Counted from the stretch's first letter, positions 1 through 9,220 are shown. The stretch: 64,000 nucleotides of DNA from Candidatus Methanomethylophilaceae archaeon (GCA_017519045.1 JAFWTC010000016.1:1-64000), one strand, 5' to 3'. The notes: generated from the letters alone by a model not told the origin. Numbers and translations are program-made.

Positions 1-92
1 CCCTCCCTCTCGAAATCGTCCTGCATGTCGTTCAGGATGTTGCTGGTGTTGCCGATCGGCCGGGGGCTCCCGTTGAGGGCGAGGATCTTCAT
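1..92 (-). CDS. NAD(P)H/FMN-dependent oxidoreductase, flavodoxin-like (5' end only)
   Basis: Only the first 30 codons are in the window; the gene continues to the left. The N-terminus has a hydrophobic beta strand followed by LNGSPRPIGNTS, the phosphate-binding loop typical of NADPH-dependent FMN reductases and iron-sulfur flavoproteins. A TATA box (CTATATAAG, minus strand, 115-123) lies about 27 bases upstream of the ATG, so the message is probably leaderless. The substrate cannot be told from this fragment. Confidence 0.75.
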   Translation of the reverse strand, partial: MKILALNGSPRPIGNTSNILNDMQDDFERE

Positions 93-114
93 GCCCGCCG
101 GATTCCCTATCGCT

Positions 115-123
115 CTTATATAG
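115..123 (-). promoter_or_regulatory. TATA box of the flavodoxin-like gene
   Basis: CTATATAAG on the minus strand, centred 27 bases upstream of the ATG at 92; leaderless spacing. Confidence 0.6.
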
Positions 124-230
124 GGATGCATCCCGACGCCACGCCGGTCCAGGTCGGACATCCTCCTCGGACCGGATTCCGCCGAAACCATGAGTGATGA
201 GTATAAAAATCATCAGATGCAAGGATGCTG

Positions 231-239
231 GTTATAAGT
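231..239 (+). promoter_or_regulatory. TATA box of the suf operon
   Basis: GTTATAAGT about 36 bases upstream of the sufC ATG at 271, giving a leader of roughly ten bases. A second AT-rich stretch (TATAAAAAT, around 202-210) could be an alternative promoter. Confidence 0.5.
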
Positions 240-270
240 AGGAACGGGATATAACGGAATAAGGGATTAA

Positions 271-1020
271 ATGAGCGAGATGCTGAAGATAGTCGACCTC
301 CATGCCGAGGCCGGCGGAAGGGAGATCCTGAAAGGGGTGAACCTCACCGTCGAGGAGGGCGAGACATGCGTCCTGTTCGGTCCGAACGGGTCCGGGAAAT
401 CCACTCTCCTGTCCACGATCATGGGTTACAGCACTTGCAAGGTGACCTCCGGACAGATACTGTTCAAAGGGAAGGACATCTCGTCCTTGTCCATCGACGA
501 GCGCGCCAGGATGGGGATCGGGATGATGATGCAGCGCCCGCCCAACATCTTCGGGGTGAAGCTCGGAGACCTGGTGAAGGCCGCCTCCAAGGACGAGGGG
601 GTCCTCGGAAACGCCGAGCTCTTCAAGATGGAGGGCTTCCTGGACAGGGACATCAACGTCGGGTTCTCCGGAGGGGAGATCAAGAGGTCCGAGCTGCTCC
701 AGCTGACCGCCCAGAAGCCAGAGTTCATCCTTCTGGACGAGCCCGAGTCCGGAGTGGACCTGGAGAACATAGACCTCATCGGCGGGAAGATCAAGGACCT
801 GCTTTACGAGCATGCGGGCCCGGTCAGCGTCCAGAGGCACGTCTCATCGCTCATCATCACCCACACCGGCCAGGTCCTGGACTACGTCGGGGCCGACCGC
901 GGATACATCATGAAGAACGGGAGGATCCAATGCGCCGGAAGGCCCTCGGACCTCCTCAAGCACATCAAGCAGAACGGATACGGGGAGTGCGACGCATGCC
1001 AGGCAAAGACGATTCAGTGA
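271..1020 (+). CDS. sufC: Fe-S cluster assembly ATPase SufC
   Basis: 249 aa cytoplasmic ABC-type ATPase that powers the SufBC scaffold for iron-sulfur cluster assembly. Walker A is GPNGSGKST (about residues 38-46), the Q-loop is MMQRPP, the signature is FSGGEIKRSELLQ and Walker B is FILLDEPESGVD, all typical of SufC rather than transport ATPases. It is followed by sufB with an overlap, the usual archaeal sufCB order with no sufD. The C-terminus carries a CDAC pair that may bind metal; that is a guess. Confidence 0.95.
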   Translation: MSEMLKIVDLHAEAGGREILKGVNLTVEEGETCVLFGPNGSGKSTLLSTIMGYSTCKVTSGQILFKGKDISSLSIDERARMGIGMMMQRPPNIFGVKLGDLVKAASKDEGVLGNAELFKMEGFLDRDINVGFSGGEIKRSELLQLTAQKPEFILLDEPESGVDLENIDLIGGKIKDLLYEHAGPVSVQRHVSSLIITHTGQVLDYVGADRGYIMKNGRIQCAGRPSDLLKHIKQNGYGECDACQAKTIQ

Positions 1021-2201
1021 GAGAGGCGCTCAAGACGAAGGGGGCCTACGGCAAGGACATAGACCTGGACGCGTACGAGGAAGGCGACAGGGACGCGGAC
1101 TCCGTCAAGGACCTGGAGGACTCCGAGTACAAGAGGTACATGGAGAACGTCGGGGTCGTCGCCGACGAGATGGAGCGCTCCGGGACGCTGATGTTCATCG
1201 ACAACGGTATGAGCCACTGCAGCCCGAAGACCCAGGAGGGGCTGGAGATGTCCACCGTCTCGCAGGCACTCAAGGACCACGACGGGCTCAAGGACTTCAT
1301 ATGGAAGGCCATGGACCCCGCCAAGGACAAGTACACCGCCAAGACGTACCTCGAGGACGGCGACGGGTTCTTCATCCGCGTCAAGTCCGGATACCACATC
1401 AAGAACCCGGTCCAGTCGTGCATGCTCCTGAACAAGGAGAAGTCCATCCAGAACCTCCACAACATCATAGTCGTCGAGGACGGGGCGTCCCTGGAGATGA
1501 TCACTGGCTGCTCCACCATCCGCCACGCCAACGACGCCCTCCACGTGGGGGTCACCGAGATCTACCTCGGCGAAGGGTCCGGCCTGACGTATTCCATGAT
1601 CCACAGCTGGGGCAACAAGACCAACGTCCGCCCCAGGACCAGGTGCGTGGTCGGGAAGAACTCCCATTACACCAACAACTACGTCATCCTGAACCCGGTC
1701 GGAAACCTGCAGAGTTTCCCCGTGGCCGACCTCAGCGAGAACGCCTCCGCCACATACAACACGATCTGCATAGCCCACGAGGGCTCCGACATCGACACCG
1801 GCGGAATGGTGAACCTGAACGGCCCCGGCAGCAGGGCGGAGATCATGAGCAGGAGCATCTCCATGGGCGGCAAGATGTGCGCCCGCGGACGTCTCGTCGG
1901 CAACTCCCCCGGCGTGAAGGCTCACCTCGAATGCAGGAGCATCATCCTCAAGGACGGAGGGGCCACGCTGGCCATCCCCGAGCTGGAGGCCCACGCCGCA
2001 GACGTGGAGATGACCCACGAGGCCGCCGTCGGGAAGATAGCCAGGGACCAGATCGAGTACATAATGTCCAGAGGCCTGGACGAGGACCAGGCGGTCAGCA
2101 TGATCGTCAGAGGGTTCCTCTCCGGAAGCATAAACGGCCTCCCCGAGTCCCTCCAGAAGGAGCTGGACTCCGCCATCGAACAGGCCAACCTGGGAGACTG
2201 A
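996..2201 (+). CDS. sufB: Fe-S cluster assembly scaffold SufB
   Basis: 401 aa SufB/SufD-family scaffold partner of SufC. The core beta-helix region (about residues 140-380) carries conserved family segments, including HLECRSI, whose Cys corresponds to the family's cluster cysteine, and VEMTHEAAVGKI near the C-terminus. The ATG at 996 overlaps sufC by 25 bases and has GGGGAG upstream. An in-frame GTG at 1017 makes a GTGA overlap with the sufC stop and is an alternative start. No sufD follows, so the complex is probably SufB2C2. Confidence 0.93.
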   Translation: MPGKDDSVREALKTKGAYGKDIDLDAYEEGDRDADSVKDLEDSEYKRYMENVGVVADEMERSGTLMFIDNGMSHCSPKTQEGLEMSTVSQALKDHDGLKDFIWKAMDPAKDKYTAKTYLEDGDGFFIRVKSGYHIKNPVQSCMLLNKEKSIQNLHNIIVVEDGASLEMITGCSTIRHANDALHVGVTEIYLGEGSGLTYSMIHSWGNKTNVRPRTRCVVGKNSHYTNNYVILNPVGNLQSFPVADLSENASATYNTICIAHEGSDIDTGGMVNLNGPGSRAEIMSRSISMGGKMCARGRLVGNSPGVKAHLECRSIILKDGGATLAIPELEAHAADVEMTHEAAVGKIARDQIEYIMSRGLDEDQAVSMIVRGFLSGSINGLPESLQKELDSAIEQANLGD

Positions 2202-2245
2202 AACCGCTTATCCAGCCGCCTGCGTAAGTAAGCAGACGGACTGGA

Positions 2246-2254
2246 TTATATATC
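2246..2254 (+). promoter_or_regulatory. TATA box of the universal stress protein gene
   Basis: TTATATATC about 45 bases before the ATG at 2296. The leader contains GGAGGT (2282-2287), so this gene is probably translated by Shine-Dalgarno pairing. Confidence 0.55.
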
Positions 2255-2295
2255 TAACACATCGTTCCAATCCTCATAGTTCGGAGGTTTGGACA

Positions 2296-3099
2296 ATGGA
2301 CGAGCACATTAGTTTCAACAACATACTGGTGCCCATAGACGGAAGCACCTCGTCAGAGATCGCGGTGGACCTTGCTCTGCATTCCGCAGAGGAGTTCTCC
2401 TCGTGCCTGGAGTTCGTCTTCGTCGTGGACATGACCGCTCTAAACAAGTTCGGGACCGTGGACCCCTCCAAGGAATACTACACCATGAAGATCGAGGGGG
2501 AGACGGTGCTCGGATACGCCGCCAAGCTGGCGGACAAGGCGGGCGCCAAACACAAGGAGGTCCTCGCCGAGGGGGTCCCGTGGGAGATACTGTGCGAGAT
2601 GTCCAAGAGCGCGGACATGATCATAATGTCCGTGTCCGGGAAGTCCGGAATGATGGCCGGGCGCATCGGAGGCACGGCTAAGAAGGTCATCGAAGGGAGC
2701 TACTGCCCCGTTCTGACGATCAAGTCCGGCTCGAACGTGATAAAGGACATCCTCCTGCCGGTCTACGACGAGAACCGCCCCGCCATCGACGTCGCGATCC
2801 AGACCGCCAAGCGCGTCAACGGGAGGATAACCGTCCTGAGCGTCAAGGAGAAGGGCCACGACCCGCAGCCTCTGGTCGACAAGATCGTGGAGGACATCCG
2901 CAAGGAAGGAATAGAGGTCAACGGCGAAGTGGCTGAAGGCAGCCCGGTTGAAGTCATCGTCGGGAAGTCCGGCATGTTCAACCTCATCGTCGTGGGAGTC
3001 GACAGGCGCGGAGGGCTCCAGTCCATCCTTCACGGAGGGGCGACGGAGCGCATCGTGACGATGTCCTCCTGCCCCGTGACCGTGGTAAGAAACAGATGA
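2296..3099 (+). CDS. Universal stress protein with two Usp domains
   Basis: 267 aa with two tandem Usp folds, about residues 6-145 and 148-266. Each ends in the nucleotide-binding loop of ATP-binding Usp proteins: SVSGKSGMMAGRIGGTAKKV in the first and a GVDRRGG...HGGATERI segment in the second. A good ribosome binding site, GGAGGT, sits 8 bases before the ATG. It is transcribed alone; the next gene is convergent. The stress it answers to cannot be inferred. Confidence 0.9.
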   Translation: MDEHISFNNILVPIDGSTSSEIAVDLALHSAEEFSSCLEFVFVVDMTALNKFGTVDPSKEYYTMKIEGETVLGYAAKLADKAGAKHKEVLAEGVPWEILCEMSKSADMIIMSVSGKSGMMAGRIGGTAKKVIEGSYCPVLTIKSGSNVIKDILLPVYDENRPAIDVAIQTAKRVNGRITVLSVKEKGHDPQPLVDKIVEDIRKEGIEVNGEVAEGSPVEVIVGKSGMFNLIVVGVDRRGGLQSILHGGATERIVTMSSCPVTVVRNR

Positions 3100-3103
3100 T
3101 TTC

Positions 3104-4489
3104 TCATCGGGCGGATTGCTGGGCCTCGGCCGCGACCGCCCGCTCTATCTTCCTGAACTCCCTGACGGCGAATCCCGTCAGGCAGAACGCGCCGAACATG
3201 TGGACGGCGACCATGGAGTAGATGATTCCCTCGAAGGGATCGACTCCCATGTACCCGTAGGCGGCGATCGCATAGAGGCCGAGCTTAACGACCCCCCACA
3301 GCATGTAGTAGTACATGGGGATCTTCGCCTTCTTCATGGTCTGGAGCATGGACGACGCCACTCCCATCATAGCGCTGAACGGGATCAGCAGAACGGCGAC
3401 CTGAAGGGTCCACACGAACATGGGAAGCAGCTCATGCATGGACTCCTCCGTGGTCATGACCGACATGAAGGGCTCGGCGAACAGGTACAGGATTATCGAG
3501 AACACGATCCCGAATCCCACCACCAGCTTCGTCGAATAGATGAATCCCGTCTTCATCTTCTCCAGGTCCCTTACGCCGTAGGCCGCGGAGCAAACCGGCA
3601 TCATGGCCATGTCGACGGACCTCGCCGGAAGCTGGACCATGCCGATGTACCTCCAGGCGTAGTTGTAGAACATGACCGCGGGGGTGCCTCCGGCGATGAT
3701 CAGGAATATCCTCTGAAGGAAGTCGGTGAGGTTGGATATCATCATCTGGACGGTCTTCGGGCCCCCCACCCCCAGGACCTCGGCCATGGCGGCCTTGTCG
3801 GGGTGGAACGTTGAACGGTTCACCTTGATGACGGTCTTGCCTGAGAAGTACCAGCGAAGCGCGAAAAGCACGGCGATGGACGCGGATATGACGGTGGAGA
3901 GGCCGGCTCCCAGAACCCCGAGGCCGAGCCAGTATATCATTATGGGATCGAATACCATGTTCAATATCGCCGAAAGGGACTGGATGACCGTCGACTTCTT
4001 GGCCGCGCCCTCGGCCCTCAGCATCCCGCCGACTATGGATATCAGTATGACCGACGGCGACAGGAGGATGTAGGGGATCATATAGCGTATGGCCTCGCCG
4101 CGGACGTCGTCGGCGCCCATGACGTCTATGACCGGATTGATGAATATCGCGACCAGGATCGACGCGGCGACGGCGAAGATCAATCCGAGGATGAGCGAGT
4201 TCGAAGCCAGCCTCCCTGCGTCGTCATACTCCCCACGGCCGAGGCGATACGCCGCCGTGGTGGTGATTCCCGCGGACACCCCCAGCCCGGCGCACATCAT
4301 CAGCCCATAGAGGGGAACGATGGTGGACACCGCGGAGGCGGACTGCGCACCCAGGCCCGAAACCCAGTAGGTATCGACGAACTGGTTGACCTCGACCACC
4401 GCCAAGGCCACCAGGAACGGCAGGATCATGTTCCTGATCGCCGCCTTGGGCTCTCCCAGCATCTTCTGCAGGTCGCTTTCCTTGCTCAT
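3104..4489 (-). CDS. MATE family multidrug/Na+ antiporter
   Basis: 461 aa integral membrane protein with about twelve hydrophobic segments in two six-helix halves. The N-terminal stretch with NQFVDTYWVSGLG is typical of archaeal MATE exporters. TATA-like GGTTATATG on the minus strand (4511-4521) lies 27 bases before the ATG, so it has its own leaderless promoter. The last sense position is a CGA (3107-3109) directly before TGA, the only CGA in the frame; if CGA terminates here the protein ends in QQSA and the TGA is a backup stop. A paralogue lies at 28645-30009. Confidence 0.9.
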   Translation of the reverse strand: MSKESDLQKMLGEPKAAIRNMILPFLVALAVVEVNQFVDTYWVSGLGAQSASAVSTIVPLYGLMMCAGLGVSAGITTTAAYRLGRGEYDDAGRLASNSLILGLIFAVAASILVAIFINPVIDVMGADDVRGEAIRYMIPYILLSPSVILISIVGGMLRAEGAAKKSTVIQSLSAILNMVFDPIMIYWLGLGVLGAGLSTVISASIAVLFALRWYFSGKTVIKVNRSTFHPDKAAMAEVLGVGGPKTVQMMISNLTDFLQRIFLIIAGGTPAVMFYNYAWRYIGMVQLPARSVDMAMMPVCSAAYGVRDLEKMKTGFIYSTKLVVGFGIVFSIILYLFAEPFMSVMTTEESMHELLPMFVWTLQVAVLLIPFSAMMGVASSMLQTMKKAKIPMYYYMLWGVVKLGLYAIAAYGYMGVDPFEGIIYSMVAVHMFGAFCLTGFAVREFRKIERAVAAEAQQSAR

Positions 4490-4510
4490 CTCGGTTCCTC
4501 ATCCCGTAAT

Positions 4511-4521
4511 GGCATATAACC
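4511..4521 (-). promoter_or_regulatory. TATA box of the MATE gene
   Basis: GGTTATATGCC on the minus strand, 27 bases upstream of the ATG at 4489 and only about 12 bases after the CGA at which the P-type ATPase probably ends. Confidence 0.6.
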
Positions 4522-4532
4522 CATGCAGAGCA

Positions 4533-6434
4533 TCGCCTTCTCCTGTACCTCAGGGCGCGGGAGGAGTTCAACACCGCGGCGATCATCACGCCGACGTCGG
4601 CTATGATGGCCAGCCACATGTTGACCACTCCCACGGCCGACAGGCCCAGGAAGAGGAACTTGATCACCAGGGTGCCGACGATGTTCTGGCGGATTATCCC
4701 CATGGTCTTGCGGGAGATGCCCATGGCGGTGGCGATCTTCCTCGGGTCGTCGTCCATGATGACCACGTCCGAGGCCTCTATGGCCGCGTCGGAGCCTATG
4801 GCGCCCATGGTTATCCCGATGTCCGCCCTCACCAGCGACGGGGCGTCGTTGATCCCGTCTCCGACGAAGGCGACCTTGCCGGATTCATGGCCTTCCAGGA
4901 TCTTCTCGAGGTGCTCGAGCTTGTCCCCGGGCAGAAGCCGGCTATGGACCTCGTCCAGGCCTACCTCCCCGGCGACCTTCCTGGCCACCTCGTCCGCGTC
5001 TCCGGTCAGCATGACCGTCCTCCTAATTCCGGCCGCCTTGAGGTCGGCCATGGCCTTGCGGGACTCCTTCTTGACGACGTCCGATATCGTTATCGATCCG
5101 GCGTAGTCCCCGTCCACGGCCACGTGGACCATCGTGCCCTGGACGGCTCCCTCCTCGATGGACAGCCCCAGGTGCTCCATGAGCCTCCTGTTCCCCACCG
5201 CTACGGGAACCCCGTCCACCTTGGCCACGACCCCCTTCCCGGGGATGTCCTCTATGTCGGAGACCCTGGAGCGGTCTATGTCCATGCCGTGGGCGCGGAC
5301 CAGGCTGGCGGCTATGGGGTGAGGAGAAGACGTCTCCGCGGCGGCAGCCAGCTCTATGAGCCTCTCGCGGGGTATGGTCTCGCTCATGACGTCGGTGACC
5401 TCGAATACCCCCTGGGTGAGCGTCCCGGTCTTGTCGAACACCACCGTGTCGACCTCGGACAGCATCTCCAGGTAGTTAGAGCCCTTTATCAGGACGCCCT
5501 CCCTGCTGGCTCCGCCCAGTCCGGCGAAGAATCCCAGAGGGATGCTGATGACCAGCGCGCAGGGGCAGCTGATGACCAGGAAGGTGAGCGCGCGGTATAT
5601 CCAATCCCGATAGTCGAGGTCGAGCATGCCGGTGAAGGCCAGTATCGAAGGGACCACGGCGAGGAGCAAGGCGCACGCCACGACGAACGGGGTGTAGACC
5701 TTTGCGAACCTGGTGATGAATGCCTCGGACTTGGACTTCCTGCTGCTGGCGTTCTCGACCATGTCGAGAATCTTCGACACCGTGGACTCCCCGAACTCCT
5801 TGGTCGTCTCTATCTTCAGCACGCCGGACAGGTTTATGCATCCGCTGAGAACCTCGTCCCCAACCATGACGTCGCGGGGGATGCTCTCCCCAGTGAGGGC
5901 GGAGGTGTTGAGGGAGGACGAGCCTTCCGCGACCACACCATCGATGGGTATCCTTTCGCCGGGCCTCACCACGATGACGGTGCCGACCTCCACCTCGTCC
6001 GGGTCGACCTCCACCAGCTCGCCGTCCTCCTCGACGAAGGCGGAGTCGGGACGTATCTCCATCAGCTTGGAGATGCTGGCCCTGCTGCTGTCCACGGCGA
6101 TGGACTGGAAGAGCTCGCCTATCTGGTAGAAGATCATGACCGCGACGGCCTCATCGTAGTCGCCGGTGTACGTGACGCCGAGGATCATCGCCCCTATCGT
6201 GGCTATCGCCATCAGGAAGTTCTCGTCAAGAGCCTGGCCGTGCCTTATCCCCTTGGCTGCCTTTATCAGAATGTCGTAGCCGATTATGACATAAGGTATG
6301 AGGAAGAGGAAGAACTTGGCCTCCTTCTCGTAATCTCCGTAGTCTATAGGCAACAACGCGAAGACCGCCGTCAGGATCGCCGCCGCGATAATCCTGTAGA
6401 GCATCTTCTTCTGCTTCTTTCTGAGCTGAACCAT
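4533..6434 (-). CDS. Heavy-metal P1B-type ATPase (CadA/ZntA-like, Zn2+/Cd2+ export)
   Basis: 633 aa metal pump. Visible motifs are the membrane metal site SCPCALVIS, phosphorylation site DKTGTLT, SSPHPIA, GDGINDAPSL and the ADVGV segment of the last helices, pointing to Zn2+/Cd2+ rather than Cu+. There is no N-terminal HMA domain. The start is ATG 6434 with GGAG 8 bases upstream; GTG 6440 is possible. The family C-terminus is reached at ...RALRYRRR, where the next codon is CGA (4533-4535). If CGA were Arg, the frame would stay open for about 100 more codons out of phase across the MATE promoter and coding start, to 4224. I take CGA as the stop. Confidence 0.88.
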
Positions 6435-6470
6435 CGGCACGTCTCCGTTTGAGACGGGAATCCCCGTTCC

Positions 6471-6494
6471 TTAAACAATTAAGTAATTGTTTAA
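6471..6494. promoter_or_regulatory. Perfect 24-bp palindrome upstream of the metal ATPase (likely operator)
   Basis: TTAAACAATTA, two spacer bases, then TAATTGTTTAA: 11-bp perfect arms, 37-60 bases upstream of the pump start and overlapping its probable TATA region. Position and symmetry suit a dimeric metal-sensing repressor of ArsR/SmtB or CopR type. Which protein binds is not shown; no such regulator gene is adjacent. Confidence 0.6.
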
Positions 6495-6537
6495 TCGTAT
6501 TACCGAACACGTATTTAATATGTCGTGGGGACGGCCT

Positions 6538-6939
6538 TCAAGAAAACGACTTGGACGACGCCTCGACGACATGGATCACGTTCCCGTCCGGATCGAGGAA
6601 TGAACACGTGACTCCGACGGGGGAGGCGTGAGGCGCATCCAGGAACTCTACCCCCTCGTCCATGAGGCGCCTGCGGGTGTTGAAGGGGCTGTCCACCGCC
6701 AAGAAAGCCCTGGTGTCCACCCCGAAGGAATCGGACTCCTCCAGAGCGATGTGGCATTCTCCCCTGCGGAGGAACGCATGCCTGCCCTCCCTTCCCACAA
6801 GGGACATGCCCAGAACCTCGATGTAGAATCCGACCGCTCTATCTATGGAACTCACGGGGATGGAAAAAGCGAAGACGGATTCAGGCAGGCCTTCCACCGT
6901 GTATTCGAACATCCCCCCGTGCGGGTCACCCAAAGGCAT
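6538..6939 (-). CDS. VOC (glyoxalase/bleomycin-resistance) family protein
   Basis: 133 aa, one VOC domain with paired beta-alpha-beta-beta-beta modules: FSIPVSSIDRAVGFYIEVLG opens the first, and SFLDPDGNVIHVVE closes the fold with a typical metal or ligand acidic position. The ATG at 6939 is preceded by TATA-like GTTAATATC (6962-6970, minus strand) at leaderless spacing. An upstream in-frame extension contains a CGA and is unlikely to be translated. Substrate unknown. Confidence 0.85.
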   Translation of the reverse strand: MPLGDPHGGMFEYTVEGLPESVFAFSIPVSSIDRAVGFYIEVLGMSLVGREGRHAFLRRGECHIALEESDSFGVDTRAFLAVDSPFNTRRRLMDEGVEFLDAPHASPVGVTCSFLDPDGNVIHVVEASSKSFS

Positions 6940-6961
6940 GAAGGCCAGATTGGTCCTGACA

Positions 6962-6970
6962 GATATTAAC
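6962..6970 (-). promoter_or_regulatory. TATA box of the VOC gene
   Basis: GTTAATATC on the minus strand, 27 bases before the ATG at 6939. It fixes the start there instead of at in-frame ATGs further upstream. Confidence 0.55.
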
Positions 6971-7212
6971 GCATTCCATCGACGGTATTGGAATATGCCG
7001 CGATTCGGCAGAATACTGATCATACGACCATTGTAAGCAAAGGTATTTATCCAGACCATCCCAGCCGAGAAACGAGCCCGATGGATACGAGACGCCGATA
7101 TCCGGCTTCGTCTTCATCGGAGCCTGATCGGACATCATACGACCATAGTGCAAAGACGCACCCCCGAACCCGACCGCGGTATGAAGTCCTTGATGCTGGG
7201 AGGCGACTGGGA

Positions 7213-7845
7213 ATGGATAAGCTGAACCTCGAAACCTATAGAGACAATCCTTTCATAAAGGCCTTGGAAAAATCGGAATCCGCATGCTTCGTGGGGGACT
7301 CCGTGACGGAAGGGACGGAGAACGGAGGCGTGCCTTGGTACGAACCGCTTATGATGAACTACCCGGACGTGGACGTGACGAACGTCTCCAAGGGAGGGAT
7401 CAACGCCAAGGAACTGCTGGAGATGCTCAGGTCTAGAAAGGTGGAATCCGACATCGCCGTGATCGCCATCGGATGCAACGACATACGCTACCGCTCCGAG
7501 ACGGGATGCATGACATCCGAGGAGTATGTTACGACCGTGGACGCCATCGTCTCCTATCTGAGGAGGAGCGCGAAGGCCGTGTTCGCGGTCGCGCCATGGC
7601 CCTCCGCCAGTTTCGACCCGTTCTGCAAGATCACCGAAGAAATGAAGATCGGCCTGTACGGCGAATACATCGAGGCGCTGAAGAAGTACTGTGAGTCCGA
7701 AGGCGTGACGCTCAGCAACCCCTGCCCGGCCATAGTGGAGTATCTCGACCTCAACCCCCGCAGCCCGATGCTGGTGGACCACATACACCCGACCGCCGAA
7801 GGGACGGAGATGTACTCCAGGCTGTTCCTGGACCACATGAATCGA
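7213..7845 (+). CDS. SGNH/GDSL-family hydrolase
   Basis: 210 aa esterase-fold protein. Block I GDSVTEG (catalytic Ser), a GG turn, block III IGCND and block V DHIHPTAEG (catalytic Asp/His) are all present. GGGAGG about 8 bases upstream supports ATG 7213; an ATG at 7081 would add a low-complexity Arg/Ser/Pro stretch containing CGA. The domain ends at SRLFLDHMN, immediately followed by CGA (7843-7845). If CGA is Arg the frame adds 22 residues to a TAA at 7909, next to the tRNA promoter. The substrate (acyl ester, possibly carbohydrate-linked) is unknown. Confidence 0.82.
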
Positions 7846-7910
7846 ATACATGCCCATATGCTCCATGAATCAGTGGCAGACAAAAACCCCAGACCCTTGA
7901 AAATAAGATA

Positions 7911-7920
7911 ATTATAAATA
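7911..7920 (+). promoter_or_regulatory. TATA box of tRNA-Asp
   Basis: ATTATAAATA about 30 bases upstream of the mature tRNA 5' end. Confidence 0.6.
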
Positions 7921-7945
7921 TCAGTTCGATGTATGCGGTTTTGTT

Positions 7946-8018
7946 GCCCTGGTAGTGTAGTGGCCTATCATAAAGCCCTGTCGAGGCTTTGACACGGATT
8001 CGAATTCCGTCCAGGGCG
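7946..8018 (+). tRNA. tRNA-Asp (anticodon GUC)
   Basis: A 73-base cloverleaf. The acceptor stem GCCCTGG pairs with CCAGGGC, with G as discriminator base. The anticodon stem AAGCC/GGCTT encloses loop CTGTCGA, anticodon GTC. The T arm is ACGGA-TTCGAAT-TCCGT. CCA is not encoded and no intron is seen. A T-run follows at 8027-8032. Confidence 0.95.
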
Positions 8019-8026
8019 CTCATCCC

Positions 8027-8032
8027 TTTTTT
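8027..8032 (+). terminator. Oligo-T terminator after tRNA-Asp
   Basis: Six T residues shortly after the tRNA 3' end, the usual archaeal termination signal. Confidence 0.5.
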
Positions 8033-8077
8033 CATTCCTCTCTCCTTGAGTCATACTTTTTGGAATTGTCGTGCTAA

Positions 8078-8086
8078 CGATAAATA
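8078..8086 (+). promoter_or_regulatory. TATA box of the importer operon at 8.1 kb
   Basis: CGATAAATA centred 27 bases before the ATG at 8110; leaderless spacing. Confidence 0.5.
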
Positions 8087-8109
8087 GTGGATTAAGCTTA
8101 GACCGTCCA

Positions 8110-9201
8110 ATGAATACGAAAACAATGCTGGCCATCGCATTCGCCATTCTGGCGGCCTGCATCGTCACTCTGCCCGCCTCCGATGCGGGCGGCGGCTTCG
8201 AGATAACCGACGGAACCGGCAAGACGTTCGCCTACGACGGCGCCGCAGAAAGAATCGCCCTCAACGGGTCCGCAGTGGCGCTTACCGTCGCCCAGGCCGG
8301 CGCCGTGGAGAAGATCGCCGCGGTCGACAAGTACTCCACCTACGAGTACACGAAATACGCCGACCTCAAGAACCTCGACGCGGCGGATCTGGGAAGCTTC
8401 TACGGGAGCACGAACCACGACTACATCGTCACTACCCTGGTCAAGATGGTGGAGGAAGGCAAATTCGCCAAAGACGACACCGTCATCCTCACGTCCTACA
8501 CCAGCAACAAGGACCTCCGCGACAAGTTGGAAAGCCACGGATTCTCCAAGGTGCTAGTCTGGAACACCATCGACGACTACTCCCAGCTCGTGAAGATGGT
8601 CGAGGACGTTTCCAAGATCGCCACTGGCGGGATCCCGGCATCCGTCGAGAAGATGAAGGAGAAGGTCGCCGCGGTGGAGAAGAAGGCCGCGGAGCACAGC
8701 GGATCCGACAGGCCCAAGGCGCTCTACGTCTGGTACTACAACAAGGAGTTCCAAATCGGCAACCTCGGGATCATGAAGTCCATGCTGGACGTCTGCAAGG
8801 CGGACAACATAGGATACGACCCGTCCAACCCCGAGTACAGGTACGGCGACGCCGCGACCGTGGTCAAGCTCCTGGAGAACAACAAGGACGCCGTGGTCTT
8901 CGTATCCAACAGCTACTTCAGCTCCGGCAGGTCCCTCGACAACTTCTACGAAGAGGTCTTCAAAGGAGATAGGTCAGTCAAGGCCGTGGCGATGGGACTC
9001 CAGTGGAACAACTGGTGCCCCGAGTCCGCGGACGGCCTCACCGCCATCGCCGACGCCCTGTATCCCGATGTCCCGCCTCAGCCCGAGCCGGAGCCCGAGA
9101 AGAAAGGGTTCGACATCGACATGAGGATAGTCGGAATCATCATCGTCGGCCTCCTCTTCATCGCAGCCGGGGTCGCCCTGATGTTCAGAGGCAAGCACTG
9201 A
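8110..9201 (+). CDS. Membrane-anchored ABC importer substrate-binding protein (FepB/BtuF type)
   Basis: 363 aa. An N-terminal signal peptide (hydrophobic residues about 5-22) leads to a class III binding fold of about 290 residues with an early TDGTGKTFAYDG strand. A Pro/Glu linker (QPEPEPEPEK) and a C-terminal transmembrane helix (about residues 335-358) then hold it on the outer face of the membrane. It heads an operon with a FecCD permease and an ATPase, so it probably captures an iron chelate or corrinoid. The ligand cannot be read from the sequence. Confidence 0.82.
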   Translation: MNTKTMLAIAFAILAACIVTLPASDAGGGFEITDGTGKTFAYDGAAERIALNGSAVALTVAQAGAVEKIAAVDKYSTYEYTKYADLKNLDAADLGSFYGSTNHDYIVTTLVKMVEEGKFAKDDTVILTSYTSNKDLRDKLESHGFSKVLVWNTIDDYSQLVKMVEDVSKIATGGIPASVEKMKEKVAAVEKKAAEHSGSDRPKALYVWYYNKEFQIGNLGIMKSMLDVCKADNIGYDPSNPEYRYGDAATVVKLLENNKDAVVFVSNSYFSSGRSLDNFYEEVFKGDRSVKAVAMGLQWNNWCPESADGLTAIADALYPDVPPQPEPEPEKKGFDIDMRIVGIIIVGLLFIAAGVALMFRGKH

Positions 9202-9220
9202 ATCCAGGAAGCGGATCCTG

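Noticed and set aside
366-995. SufB extended by 210 residues at the N-terminus
   Set aside because: This stretch is sufC read in another frame; SufB homology starts after 996.
4224-4532. C-terminal extension of the metal ATPase
   Set aside because: It lies out of phase inside the MATE gene and its promoter and begins at CGA; no family member has it.
7081-7212. Longer N-terminus for the SGNH hydrolase
   Set aside because: Low-complexity, contains CGA, and a good ribosome binding site stands before 7213.
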